From Pseudomonadota bacterium (GTDB lineage Bacteria; Myxococcota_A; Polyangia; Polyangiales; Polyangiaceae): a DNA stretch of 15,904 nucleotides. The translations under genes and the position numbers were made by a program. Below are positions 5,918 through 14,012 of the stretch, piece by piece. The stretch lies in assembly GCA_023431345.1 (NCBI GenBank), contig JAEYWK010000129.1:1-15904 (forward strand), read 5' to 3'. The notes beneath the pieces were generated by a model. That model made no database searches. It was not told the DNA's origin and worked only from the letters and a program-made list of their open reading frames with translations. Each line of letters starts with the position of its first letter. The first letter of the stretch is position 1.

Positions 5918-8377
5918 ATGTCAGAAGTAACCGAAGACTCCGAGCGCGACGCCATCGCCACCGAGGAGCTCGCCTGCCTCGAGCGCGTGCAAACGCACCT
6001 CCGCGAGCGCGCACAGCGCGGCTCGGAGCGCCCCGGGACCGCAGCTTCTGCCGACTACGAAGCGCGCCTCCTCGACCTTCGCGATCAGATCAGCAGCGCG
6101 CGCATGGAGGACGTGCCCCCGCTCGTCCAAGAAATGGAGCGCCTGCAGAGCCTGATGGTGCACCGCCGCGACACGACCGCGGTCACGGTTGACCCACGCT
6201 CGCCCTATTTCGGTCGCCTCGTGATCGAGGAAAACGGCAAGAAGCGCGAGGTGCTGATCGGCCGGGGGACATACCTCGACACGAAGAGCAGCGTGCGCAT
6301 CGTCGATTGGCGCGACGCGCCCGTCAGTCGCTTGTATTACCGCTACGAAGAGGGCGACGACTACGACGAGGTCTTCGGCGATCGCGAGGTGACCGGCCTC
6401 GTCAAGACGCGCCGCAGCTTGAGCATCGTCGAAGCCGAGCTGCGCCGCATCACCTGCCCTCAAGGCGTGTTCGTGCGCGGGAAAGAGGGCTTCCGCCGCG
6501 TCGAGTCGCAGGCGTTCAAGCTCACGGGCGGCGCGGGGGCGGCCATCCGCGCCGAGCAGCATCACCGCCCCGGCAAGCTCGGTATCGGCGCCGACGGCGG
6601 CGACGACAAGCACTTGCGCGAGATCACCGCGCTCATCGATCCTCGCCAGTTCGACCTGATCACCCGCTCCGACGCCGGGCTCGTGGTCATTCAAGGCGGC
6701 GCCGGTAGCGGTAAGACGACGATCGGGCTTCATCGCCTCGCCTACCTCGCGTTCCAAGATTCACGCCGCTTCCGTCCGGACAAGCTGCTCGTGATCGTGT
6801 TCAACGACGCGCTCGCCCGCTACGTGGCTCGCGTCCTGCCCGCGCTCGGCATCGAGGGCGTCGCCATTCGCACCTACGAAGATTGGGTGCGGCGCATTCG
6901 TCAGTCGCTCTACCCGCGCCTGCCTTCGAAATACCGCGACGACACGCCGACGGTCGTCACGCGCTTCAAGAAGCACCCGCTGCTGCTGCGCTTGATCGAG
7001 CAACAAGTGCAGAAAATCGCCCATCACGTGACGCGGCGCATCGAAACGCTGAGCGCCGAAGCGGGCGAGCAGGGCGAACGGCTCCGAACGGCCTGGGCCA
7101 AGAGCGCGGAGCGCCCGCTCGCCCACCGTCTGCACGGCATGATCAACCTCGTCGAGGGCGACGCGGCGCGCAGCTTGCCGACCGACGTGCGCATCGGCAT
7201 CGAGCGCGCCTGTCGCGCCGTCCTCAAGTCGACCCGCGACGTGGCCGCGACGTGGGCGGAGATCCTCAGCGATCGCACCGTGCTCGGCGCCGCCGTCGAG
7301 AGCTTCGCGCCCGGCAGCTTCACCCCCGGTGAGCTGGATCGAGTCGTGGCCTGGTGCAGCGCGCGCGGCGCCGAGATCGTAGGTGAAATCGAGACTCGCC
7401 GGGAAGAGCTCGCCGAAAAGCGCGAGCGCGACGACGACGCCGCCGGCAAGAGCCGCGGCAAGCGCAAGCGTGACGAAGACGAGCAGAGCTCCGTCGACGA
7501 CGAAGACGACGACGAGATGCGCCGCGGCATCGACGGCCTCGACATCTCCGAGACGGCGAAGCTCGACGTGGAGGACGACACGATCTTGCTGCGCCTTCAC
7601 CAGCGCCTGCGCGGCCCGCTCACGCGCGGGAAGCTCAGTAAAGATCCGATTGTTTACGAGCACATCTTGGTCGACGAGGCGCAAGACTTGAGCCCCGTCG
7701 AGCTCGCGGTCGTGTTCGACACCACCAGCGCCGCCAAGAGCATCACGCTCTCCGGCGACGTGCAGCAGCGCCTCCACATGGACAACGGCTTCACGGACTG
7801 GAAGACGGTGCTCGGTGAGCTCTCGCTCAGTCACGTCGAGATCGAGCCGCTCAAGCTCAGCTACCGCTCCAGCCGCTCCATCATCGAGTTCGCGCGCGCG
7901 GTGCTCGGCCCGCTCGCCAGCGCCGACGCCCCCCAAGCCACCCGCGAAGGCGCGCCCGTCGATCTGTTCCACCATGGCCACACGGGTGACGCCGTGGCCA
8001 CGCTGGCCGAAGCCCTGCGTGACTTGATGCAGAGCGAGCCACAAGCGTCGGTCTGCGTGATCGCGCGCTACCCGGAGCAGGCCGACCTTTACTACAGCGG
8101 CTTGCACCGCGCCGAGGTGCCCTACCTGCGCCGCGTCGCGGAGCAGGATTTCAGCTTCAAACCGGGCGTAGACGTCACCGACGTTCGCCAAGTCAAGGGG
8201 CTGGAGTTCGACTATGTCGTGATCGTGGAAGCGTCGGAGTCGTCGTATCCCGACGACCCCGAAGCGCGCCATTTGCTCCACATCGCCGCGACGCGCGCGG
8301 CCCACCAGCTGTGGCTGTTCGCCGTCGGCAAGGTGAGCCCGCTCATTCCGCAAGAGCTCCGCGACCGAGCCTTGTGA
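5918..8377 (+). CDS. HelD/UvrD-like superfamily 1 ATPase, probable RNA polymerase recycling factor
   Basis: An 819-residue ATPase. The N-terminal region (about 1-95) is helical and charged, like the coiled-coil arm of HelD. It is followed by DPRSPYFGRL, then IVDWRDAPVSRLYY, typical of HelD-like rather than DNA-repair UvrD proteins. Walker A is GGAGSGKTT with Lys266; Walker B is VDEAQD with Asp586-Glu587. Later motifs are GDVQQR, LSYRSS (about 648), VKGLEFD (about 757) and AATRA (about 790). Between the Walker motifs lies a strongly charged insert (about 500-540) of Lys/Arg and Asp/Glu runs. HelD proteins release stalled RNA polymerase from nucleic acid using ATP; applying this here is by family. 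The ATG at 5918 (MSEVTED) gives a natural start; 17 more upstream residues look non-coding. Confidence 0.85.
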   Translation: MSEVTEDSERDAIATEELACLERVQTHLRERAQRGSERPGTAASADYEARLLDLRDQISSARMEDVPPLVQEMERLQSLMVHRRDTTAVTVDPRSPYFGRLVIEENGKKREVLIGRGTYLDTKSSVRIVDWRDAPVSRLYYRYEEGDDYDEVFGDREVTGLVKTRRSLSIVEAELRRITCPQGVFVRGKEGFRRVESQAFKLTGGAGAAIRAEQHHRPGKLGIGADGGDDKHLREITALIDPRQFDLITRSDAGLVVIQGGAGSGKTTIGLHRLAYLAFQDSRRFRPDKLLVIVFNDALARYVARVLPALGIEGVAIRTYEDWVRRIRQSLYPRLPSKYRDDTPTVVTRFKKHPLLLRLIEQQVQKIAHHVTRRIETLSAEAGEQGERLRTAWAKSAERPLAHRLHGMINLVEGDAARSLPTDVRIGIERACRAVLKSTRDVAATWAEILSDRTVLGAAVESFAPGSFTPGELDRVVAWCSARGAEIVGEIETRREELAEKRERDDDAAGKSRGKRKRDEDEQSSVDDEDDDEMRRGIDGLDISETAKLDVEDDTILLRLHQRLRGPLTRGKLSKDPIVYEHILVDEAQDLSPVELAVVFDTTSAAKSITLSGDVQQRLHMDNGFTDWKTVLGELSLSHVEIEPLKLSYRSSRSIIEFARAVLGPLASADAPQATREGAPVDLFHHGHTGDAVATLAEALRDLMQSEPQASVCVIARYPEQADLYYSGLHRAEVPYLRRVAEQDFSFKPGVDVTDVRQVKGLEFDYVVIVEASESSYPDDPEARHLLHIAATRAAHQLWLFAVGKVSPLIPQELRDRAL

Positions 8378-8419
8378 TCGGTCGCGTGGTGCGGCGCGCC
8401 GTCGCGGAACGGCGCGCCG
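8361..8419. terminator. Two stacked hairpins between convergent genes, probable bidirectional terminator
   Basis: Hairpin 1 pairs GCGACCGA (8361-8368) with TCGGTCGC (8378-8385), and its 9-nt loop holds the TGA of the HelD-like gene. Hairpin 2 pairs CGGCGCGCCG (8392-8401) with an identical copy at 8410-8419 around an 8-nt loop; each arm is itself a palindrome. Hairpin 2 ends one base before the amidotransferase stop at 8420-8422. There is no T-run, so this is not a classical intrinsic terminator. Confidence 0.5.
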
Positions 8420-9274
8420 TCAAAGCGCCACTGGCAGCGTCACGTGCTCGAGGCGGCTCCGCGCCATCTGCATGCGCCGATCCACGCCCACGATGTCGCC
8501 GGCGGCCAGCGGGAGCCACACGTTTTCGCCTTGGAGCGGCTCGCTCGACACGATGAAGTGATTCACGAAGCCGTTCGGTGACGCCGCCTCGCACGCCGGC
8601 GACAGGCTCGTGCAGTGCTCGCGGTCGGCGCAGCGCGTCTTGTACGTCGAGAAATACAGCTCTTTACCGCCGTGCGTGGCCACCAACGTCTCACCGTCGG
8701 TAGCCATCAACGTGAGCAGCGCCGCCTCGACTCCAGGGCGCCCGTCGCAGCGCTCGCGGACGCGCCTCACGGTGCTGCGCAGCGCGGTCATCGCGTGCGC
8801 GAGATCGGGCCGCTCTCCGGCGCCGGCGGCGCGCTTGAGCTCGCTCAGGAACACGAAGAACAGCACCTCGCTGTCCGTGTCGCCCATCACGAAGCGACGC
8901 AGGCGTTGATCGATGAGCTCGAGCAACGGCTCGCGCAGCTCTTCGAAGCGCGGGATGTCGCCGTTGTGCGCGAACACCCAGCGCCCGTGCTGAAACGGGT
9001 GACAATTGAACACCGTCTTGTCGCCCTGGGTCGCTTTGCGCACGTGGGCCAGCACCGTCTCGGAGGCGACGACGCCGCTCAGCCGATGAAACAGGGCGTC
9101 GCCCAGCGCGGTGCTCGGGCTGCGCGTCACATGGGGGGCGCCGTCGATGTAGAAGGCGACGCCCCACCCGTCGGGGTGCTGGTTGCTCTGCACGCCCAGT
9201 GCGTTTTCAGCGGCGAGCAGTGAGCGGTGGACCTGGCTAGGAATGACACTACGAAAGCCGAACAGGCGGCACAT
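8420..9274 (-). CDS. Class II glutamine amidotransferase (YafJ/EgtC type)
   Basis: A 284-residue Ntn-hydrolase domain protein. The nucleophile is Cys2, exposed after removal of Met1 (MCRLFGF). Other family landmarks are PDGWG (34-38), the substrate-binding Arg79 in HVRKAT, and HNGD (103-106). There is no synthetase or transferase partner domain, so it resembles stand-alone YafJ or the ergothioneine-pathway hydrolase EgtC, which cleaves a gamma-glutamyl amide. The true substrate is unknown, and no other egt gene is in the window. Near residues 215-230 lies RCADREHC...PAC, three clustered cysteines I do not associate with the catalytic fold. The ChaC gene lies 144 bp upstream on the same strand, so co-transcription is possible. 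Confidence 0.85.
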   Translation of the reverse strand: MCRLFGFRSVIPSQVHRSLLAAENALGVQSNQHPDGWGVAFYIDGAPHVTRSPSTALGDALFHRLSGVVASETVLAHVRKATQGDKTVFNCHPFQHGRWVFAHNGDIPRFEELREPLLELIDQRLRRFVMGDTDSEVLFFVFLSELKRAAGAGERPDLAHAMTALRSTVRRVRERCDGRPGVEAALLTLMATDGETLVATHGGKELYFSTYKTRCADREHCTSLSPACEAASPNGFVNHFIVSSEPLQGENVWLPLAAGDIVGVDRRMQMARSRLEHVTLPVAL

Positions 9275-9418
9275 GGACTAGGCGCAGCATACGCGAGCGG
9301 GTCAAATCCCGCCATTTCGACGACATTTCCCCGAAAATTCCGGTCCGCCGCCGGCGCGCGGCCTGCCCCCCTCCGCGGGCCCAGCCTCGCGAGCGGCGCG
9401 GCCCGACTTCTCGTCTAC

Positions 9419-9961
9419 TCAGATCGCGGGCCCGCGCAGGAGCCGCGCCAAGGCCGTCACGAGCGGGTCGGCGGCGACCAGCGCATCGAGCGCGGCCTCG
9501 AGCTGCAGCACGTAGTCGTCGTTACGCCCGCTCGGTCCAGCCGAGCGCGCGATGTGGGCCGCGAGCTCCGCCAGCGCGAGCTCTCCGGCGTCGTAAGCGT
9601 TGCCGGGTCGGGCGAGCCACGTCACCGCCGGCGTCCGGGCGGCGGCTGTTTGAACCTCGATCGAGACGCGTTCGTAGCCAGCGCGCTCGCGGTAATCGAG
9701 CTCCGACAGCAGCTCGCGCGCTGGCGCTTCCACCCAATAAATGGCGCCAACCACCTGCTGCTGGGCGCGCGGAGCCAACGTGAGCACGCGGCCCGGATGG
9801 TCCGCGGTGCCACGATGATCGGGCGACGCTTGCGAGAACGATCTCGCATAACCATGCAGGGTGGCCCGCTCACGCGCGATGAAGCTGAAGCCAGGCCTGA
9901 ATAGCAGGGAGCCGTAAGCAAAGATGGCCAGTCGTTTTGTGCTATTTCGCTCAGCATTCAT
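9419..9961 (-). CDS. chaC: ChaC-type glutathione-specific gamma-glutamylcyclotransferase
   Basis: A 180-residue cytosolic enzyme that splits glutathione into 5-oxoproline and Cys-Gly. The binding-loop motif is AYGSLLF (residues 15-21), followed by the ChaC-typical block with DHRGT and PGRVLTL (48-62), and YRERAGY with catalytic Glu92. The C-terminal NDDYVLQLEAAL segment also matches the family. Length is normal. The start at 9961 (MNAERNS) precedes the first strand by about ten residues as usual. It is upstream of the amidotransferase on the same strand and divergent from the outer-membrane protein. Substrate (glutathione versus another gamma-glutamyl thiol) is assumed from family. Confidence 0.88.
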   Translation of the reverse strand: MNAERNSTKRLAIFAYGSLLFRPGFSFIARERATLHGYARSFSQASPDHRGTADHPGRVLTLAPRAQQQVVGAIYWVEAPARELLSELDYRERAGYERVSIEVQTAAARTPAVTWLARPGNAYDAGELALAELAAHIARSAGPSGRNDDYVLQLEAALDALVAADPLVTALARLLRGPAI

Positions 9962-10227
9962 CGCAGTTTTGCGCGAGCAGCGAGACGCGCGCGCGAACCT
10001 CGCACGGCGCGCTGAAGCCGGCGGCGCTCCGCTCTACCCGCGCCGCAAAAATCCGGACAATCGTCTCAGTCACCAGCACAGAAGCTGAGTTTTCTGGAAT
10101 GCGACTGGAACTGTTTCCACATTTGTCTTCCGAGCTATCAGCAAACCTGCTACGAACTCGTCGGCGCCGCGAGCCGGTTTGTAGCCTAGCGCAACGGGTC
10201 TCGGCCGTCCCCGCTTGAGGAAACGAG
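9962..10227. other. Divergent intergenic region, chaC / outer-membrane protein
   Basis: This 266-bp spacer must hold promoters for both flanking genes, but no box is convincing. The AT-richest part (about 10085-10165) is the likeliest promoter area for the forward gene. It contains a small inverted repeat TGGAA-CTGT-TTCCA at 10106-10119. A good Shine-Dalgarno GAGG (10217-10220) precedes the ATG at 10228. No small gene is evident. Confidence 0.4.
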
Positions 10228-12153
10228 ATGAAAATCCGCACTATTCTTCCGATCGTGAGCTGCTTGTCGGCGTTCGCCGCGCCCGTTTTGGCCCAAGACG
10301 CTGCCGGAGAGAACCCCGAGCTGGCCAACGAGCCGGGCAAGACGGCTGATCCTCCCGCCGCTCCGGCGCCGGAGTCGGAGCCCGCAGAAGCCACCGCCAC
10401 GGTCGACATGGGCGGCGACGCCACGGCTACCGCGCCGAAGCGCACGAGCCTGGCAGCTTCTCCTTCGCGCGGCGGCGGCGAGTCGTCCGAAGCCAGCTCG
10501 GAATGGAAGACTGACTTCCACGGCTACTTCCGCGTGCCGTTCCGCGTCGGCGTGGGCGCGCGCCCTGCCCCCAAGACGGTCCCTGATCACGGCGCTGAGC
10601 TCTCCGAGCGTGACCTGTCCGACGTCGCTCCCGGCCAGAGCAAGACCACGCTGCATGCGCCGCTCATCCCCGACGGTCAGTACCTCAGCTGGCAGTCGAC
10701 GTCGCACAACCGCAGCGACTGGGCCGAGCTCTTCTTCGGCATCGGCAACAGCTGGGCCAAGGCCACCGTCGGTATCCAAGGCTACAACTTCACCGACGCC
10801 AGCTTCAACAGCCCGGAAACGAACTACGGCATCGGCCAGGCCTACGTCACCCTCGCCCCTGATCTCGGCTACGAGAACTTCCGCCTCTCCCTCAAAGTCG
10901 GCGCCTTCCAAGACAAGTACGGCGCCGCCGGCAAGTACGACGCGGGCGAGTACGACACGTACCTGTTCGGCCGCACCCACGTGATGGGCGAAACGCTGCG
11001 CATCGACTACGACATCACCGAGTCGTGGGGCTTGTGGTTCGAGAAGGGCCTCGGCGGCAAGCGCCCGGATCCGAGCTCGTTCAACAACTCGCGCTTCACG
11101 ATGCTCGCGCATGCCCACGCCGGCTTGAACAAGGGCAACGACATGCAGTTCTCGACCCACTTCATGTACTCGTGGGCGCAGGAAGAGGACCGCCCCTACA
11201 ACGTGAGCAAGCCGCGGACGCAATACGCCAGCTCCGTAGTCGACTATCCCGACGGCAACATGTGGACGGCCGGTCTCGACGCGCGCTTCGATCTCGGCGC
11301 GTTCGGTTACCTCTACGCCGGCTACTCGCACGTGGGCGCCAAGAACGCGCTGGTGGTCGGCCGCGCCCTCGAAGTGATTCACGCTTCGGGTGGCGGTGAG
11401 TACCAGCTCGGCATCGTCGACAACTACTTCGGTCCGGGCTGCACCGCCGGCTTCGCAGGTGGCCTTTCCCCTTACGACATGCCCGGTGTCGAGCGCGTCA
11501 GCTCGCTTCAGGGCCCGGGCGGCGTGCCCTCGCCCATGGGCTGCAGCGCTGGTAACGGCAGCGTCGACACCTTCCTCGCGCAGTACGAGTTCTCGCTCAC
11601 GAACTTCTTGCAACAGAGCGAAGGCGGCCAGAAGTTCTGGGGCGAAGGCTCCGACTTGAAGGCCGTGCTCTACGGCATGGTGAACAAGGTCAAGAGCGAC
11701 TACAAGCCGACGGACACCAAGCTGTGGGGCCCGACCGACGGCAACCTGAAGCTGAAGTACGGCGTCGATCTCCAGTATCACGCGACGCCGTCGATCACGG
11801 CCGCGGTGCGCTTCGACCGCCTGCAGCCCAACAGCGAGATCCCCGAGCAGTCGTTCGCGATCTTGTCGCCGCGCGTGGTGTTCACGTCGAACTGGGTCAC
11901 GCGTGAGCAGCTCACGTTCCAGTACTCTCGTTACATCTACAACCAGCGCGAGTGCGCCAACGGCGTGTCTCCCGCTGAGCCGGCCCGCCACCGCACCACC
12001 GGCACTGCGCTCTGTGTGCAGCCGCCGCCCGCGGCCACGCCGCCCGACGGCTGGGGCGCCAACAGCGAGGTTCAAGACGAGGATTTGCGCGACGCGCCCT
12101 CGCTGCGTCCGGACCTCAACGTGTTCAAGATCGAAGCCACCTTCTGGTGGTGA
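10228..12153 (+). CDS. Outer-membrane beta-barrel protein (porin-like) with disordered N-terminal region
   Basis: A 641-residue exported protein. Residues 1-22 form a clear signal peptide ending PVLA before QDAAGE. Residues about 23-90 are Pro/Ala/Glu/Ser-rich and probably disordered in the periplasm. From about residue 91 (EWKTDFHGYFRVPFR) the sequence alternates aromatic and polar residues in short strands typical of an outer-membrane barrel, and it ends in IEATFWW with the terminal aromatics expected for BAM-assisted insertion. Paired cysteines in two probable loops (GPGC...MGC and REC...ALC) could form disulfides. The start is fixed by the signal peptide and a GAGG ribosome-binding site 7 nt upstream. 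Transport substrate is unknown; a non-porin barrel is possible. It is monocistronic, ending at a strong terminator. Confidence 0.78.
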   Translation: MKIRTILPIVSCLSAFAAPVLAQDAAGENPELANEPGKTADPPAAPAPESEPAEATATVDMGGDATATAPKRTSLAASPSRGGGESSEASSEWKTDFHGYFRVPFRVGVGARPAPKTVPDHGAELSERDLSDVAPGQSKTTLHAPLIPDGQYLSWQSTSHNRSDWAELFFGIGNSWAKATVGIQGYNFTDASFNSPETNYGIGQAYVTLAPDLGYENFRLSLKVGAFQDKYGAAGKYDAGEYDTYLFGRTHVMGETLRIDYDITESWGLWFEKGLGGKRPDPSSFNNSRFTMLAHAHAGLNKGNDMQFSTHFMYSWAQEEDRPYNVSKPRTQYASSVVDYPDGNMWTAGLDARFDLGAFGYLYAGYSHVGAKNALVVGRALEVIHASGGGEYQLGIVDNYFGPGCTAGFAGGLSPYDMPGVERVSSLQGPGGVPSPMGCSAGNGSVDTFLAQYEFSLTNFLQQSEGGQKFWGEGSDLKAVLYGMVNKVKSDYKPTDTKLWGPTDGNLKLKYGVDLQYHATPSITAAVRFDRLQPNSEIPEQSFAILSPRVVFTSNWVTREQLTFQYSRYIYNQRECANGVSPAEPARHRTTGTALCVQPPPAATPPDGWGANSEVQDEDLRDAPSLRPDLNVFKIEATFWW

Positions 12154-12194
12154 GCGCCGCGCAGCGCGCCTGACCGGCGTACTGCCAGGTTTCG

Positions 12195-12231
12195 CAAAGG
12201 GGCGTCGCACTCGACGCCCCTTTGGCTTTTT
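12195..12231 (+). terminator. Strong intrinsic terminator after the outer-membrane protein gene
   Basis: A perfect 13-bp stem (12195-12207 with 12212-12224, CAAAGGGGCGTCG and its complement) closes on the 4-nt loop CACT and is followed by TTTTT at 12227-12231. It lies 42 bp after the TGA. The A-run in the left arm is short, so it should act mainly on the forward strand. Confidence 0.9.
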
Positions 12232-12434
12232 GTGCACCGCGCGGCGCCCGCGTACCCGCGACCGCGCACAGCGGCTCAACAGCCGACCTTTTGTTCGCGA
12301 TCGCAGCGGTCGCGTCGTCGAGCAGCAGCGCGGAGTTGCGGAGACGCTGCCCTCGTCCGATGAGGCTTAATTTCAACCGTAGGAGCGCCTCGCCTTCATG
12401 GAAAAAGCGAGCGTTTCCTTGCACGCGATCTCGC

Positions 12435-12458
12435 CAAATCTGACGTCTCTGCTAACTT
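12435..12458 (+). promoter_or_regulatory. Promoter-like block before VWA lipoprotein 1
   Basis: The block has CAAATCTGACG, 4 nt, then TGCTAACTT, an extended -10 pattern ending 6 nt before the ATG at 12465. The second VWA gene has the same parts at the same spacing (17 of 22 positions identical over the first 22 bases). The rest of the 12232-12464 spacer shows nothing recognisable. Confidence 0.5.
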
Positions 12459-12464
12459 GGCCCT

Positions 12465-13748
12465 ATGAAGACGCGTGCGTGGACGTCGGTCGCGGGTGCT
12501 GCGCTTTGCTTGGCGTTTCTGGCCTGCAGCGCCAGCGGGACTGACTCCAAGACGAAAGTCGACAATCCCGGCTCAGGTTCCAGCACCGGCAGCGGCGGCA
12601 TCACCTTGGGGGGTAACGGCCCTGGTCCCGGCGCGAGCGGAAGCACCACCCTCGGCGGTAGCGTCAACAGCGGCACCGGCGGCGCGTGCCAGGCCGGCGG
12701 GGTCGACTTCGTGCCCAAAGTGCCCACCGTCATGCTGATGGTCGATCGCTCCGGCACCATGTTCATCAATCAAGGCAACCCTTGGGGCACCTTGCGCGAT
12801 GGCGTGCTGCCGGTGGTTCAAGAGCTGAACGAGCAGGTTCGCTTCGGCTTCATGGCCATCACGGGCGAAGCGGGCATGTGCCCGCTCGTCGACGAGGTCG
12901 CCCCCGCCGACGCGAATTACGACGCCGTGCAGTCGAAATACATGGCCCTCGCCGCGCCGACGAAGGGCGAGTCGCCCGGCATGCTCGGCTTGCAGCGCGC
13001 CTACGAAACCCTCTCCGCAGACCCGACGCCCGGCGACAAGTACATCTTGTTCGTCACGGACGGCGAGCAAGACTACTGCGGCGACGGCAACGCGCTCTGC
13101 CCCACCGACTCGGTCGTGTACTGGCTGCAAAAGCTCAAGGCCCTCGGCGTGACCACGATGGTGTTCGGCCTGCCGAGCAGCGGCGATCAAGTAGCCTACG
13201 GCAACATCCTGCAGGCGTTCGCCAACGCCGGCGCGGGTGAGCCCGTGGCGCCCGCCGTCGGCGCCTCGCAAACTCAACTCGATATCTTCAATCAATGCTT
13301 CTACGGCGGTGACGCGAACGCTGCGGGTTGGCAGCTCGAGTACGCAGAGGCCGAGCACCCCGTCGACGACCCGGCGACCACGGACGTCAATGAGAGTCAG
13401 GTTCCCCTCGGCACCTACGCCGCCGTGGGAGGCACCGCCAAGGTCTTCAAGCCCGACCCCACGGACCAAGACGCGCTCGCAGAGGAGTTTCGAAAGGTGC
13501 TGGCCGGCGTGAAGAGCTGCACCTTCGATTTGGGCGGCGACATCAAGGTCGTCCAGAGCTTGCTCTCGGAAGCTCACGTGTTCATCGAAGGCAACGAAGT
13601 CCCGCTCGATCTCACGATGGCGAACGGCTGGTACATGCCGACTCCGACGCAAATCGAGCTGGTCGGTACCGCCTGCGATACCTGGCGCACGCCTCAGGCC
13701 AACAAGATCGCCTGGGATTTTCCCTGCAAGATCCTCGAGCCCAAGTGA
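12465..13748 (+). CDS. VWA-domain lipoprotein 1
   Basis: A 427-residue lipoprotein: signal peptide with lipobox LAFLAC, lipidated at Cys21, then a Gly/Ser/Thr linker (about 25-75). The von Willebrand A domain has VMLMVDRSGTM with metal-site residues Asp94, Ser96 and Thr98 (usual motif DxSxS) and ILFVTDGEQ with Asp199. The C-terminal domain (from Cys352) carries NEVP, NGW, GTACDT (Cys404) and FPCK (Cys421), shared with the next gene. VWA domains bind protein or carbohydrate ligands through a metal ion, so a role in envelope binding is likely, but no ligand can be named. The residue after Cys is Ser, and sorting rules for this lineage are uncertain. It is followed by tandem hairpins. Confidence 0.87.
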   Translation: MKTRAWTSVAGAALCLAFLACSASGTDSKTKVDNPGSGSSTGSGGITLGGNGPGPGASGSTTLGGSVNSGTGGACQAGGVDFVPKVPTVMLMVDRSGTMFINQGNPWGTLRDGVLPVVQELNEQVRFGFMAITGEAGMCPLVDEVAPADANYDAVQSKYMALAAPTKGESPGMLGLQRAYETLSADPTPGDKYILFVTDGEQDYCGDGNALCPTDSVVYWLQKLKALGVTTMVFGLPSSGDQVAYGNILQAFANAGAGEPVAPAVGASQTQLDIFNQCFYGGDANAAGWQLEYAEAEHPVDDPATTDVNESQVPLGTYAAVGGTAKVFKPDPTDQDALAEEFRKVLAGVKSCTFDLGGDIKVVQSLLSEAHVFIEGNEVPLDLTMANGWYMPTPTQIELVGTACDTWRTPQANKIAWDFPCKILEPK

Positions 13749-13806
13749 GCGCGCCGCGCGTCGGCGCGGCCATGTAGGCGCGCCGCGCGTCGGCGCGGCC
13801 ATGTAG
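13749..13806. repeat. 29-bp perfect tandem duplication, each copy a GC hairpin
   Basis: The unit at 13749-13777 is repeated exactly at 13778-13806, starting on the base after the VWA 1 stop codon. Each copy contains GCCGCGC-GTCG-GCGCGGC (13753-13770 and 13782-13799), a perfect 7-bp stem with a 4-nt loop. Two such hairpins directly after a gene could end transcription or protect the mRNA 3' end, but no T-run follows. Confidence 0.9.
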
Positions 13807-13981
13807 GTCCACCTGCGACCTGGTCGACCGCAAGCGTTCACCCGGCGCGGAGGACGTGAGAACGCGGCCACGCGAGCGAGCCGCGGACTCATCCGCTCAC
13901 GGGCTGCGAGCGAGCCTTGGGGCGCGAGCGAGCGCCTTCGAGCTCGGCCGAGCGCGTCGAGCGCCCCACGAGCCGAGTCGT

Positions 13982-14005
13982 CAAATGTGACGCGCCTGCT
14001 ACCCT
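13982..14005 (+). promoter_or_regulatory. Promoter-like block before VWA lipoprotein 2
   Basis: CAAATGTGACG, 4 nt, then TGCTACCCT, ending 7 nt before the ATG at 14013. It mirrors the block before VWA 1. The spacer upstream (13807-13981) holds three copies of GCGAGCGAG (13872, 13906, 13924) and a small hairpin GGCGC/GCGCC at 13921-13936. Confidence 0.5.
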
Positions 14006-14012
14006 GAGCCAC

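Noticed and set aside
6761..8353. A 530-codon minus-strand open frame opposite the HelD-like gene
   Set aside because: The forward frame has all helicase motifs; the reverse frame is Ala/Arg/Val-rich with no recognisable domain.
9297..9312. GCGGG-TCAAAT-CCCGC, which resembles the T-arm of a tRNA
   Set aside because: The loop is one base short of a normal T-loop, and no anticodon arm, D-arm or matching acceptor stem lies around it. It is better read as a small hairpin in the leader or promoter of the amidotransferase gene.
10106..10119. TGGAA-CTGT-TTCCA as an operator for the outer-membrane protein gene
   Set aside because: Only 5-bp arms and a single occurrence; a match this short is expected by chance.
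10186..12279. A 697-codon minus-strand open frame opposite the outer-membrane protein gene
   Set aside because: Mirror-frame shadow: the forward gene has a signal peptide, ribosome-binding site, barrel pattern and terminator; the reverse product has none of these.
12232..12443. A small forward ORF between the terminator and VWA 1
   Set aside because: It starts inside the terminator stem, is Ala/Ser/Arg-biased, and has no ribosome-binding site.
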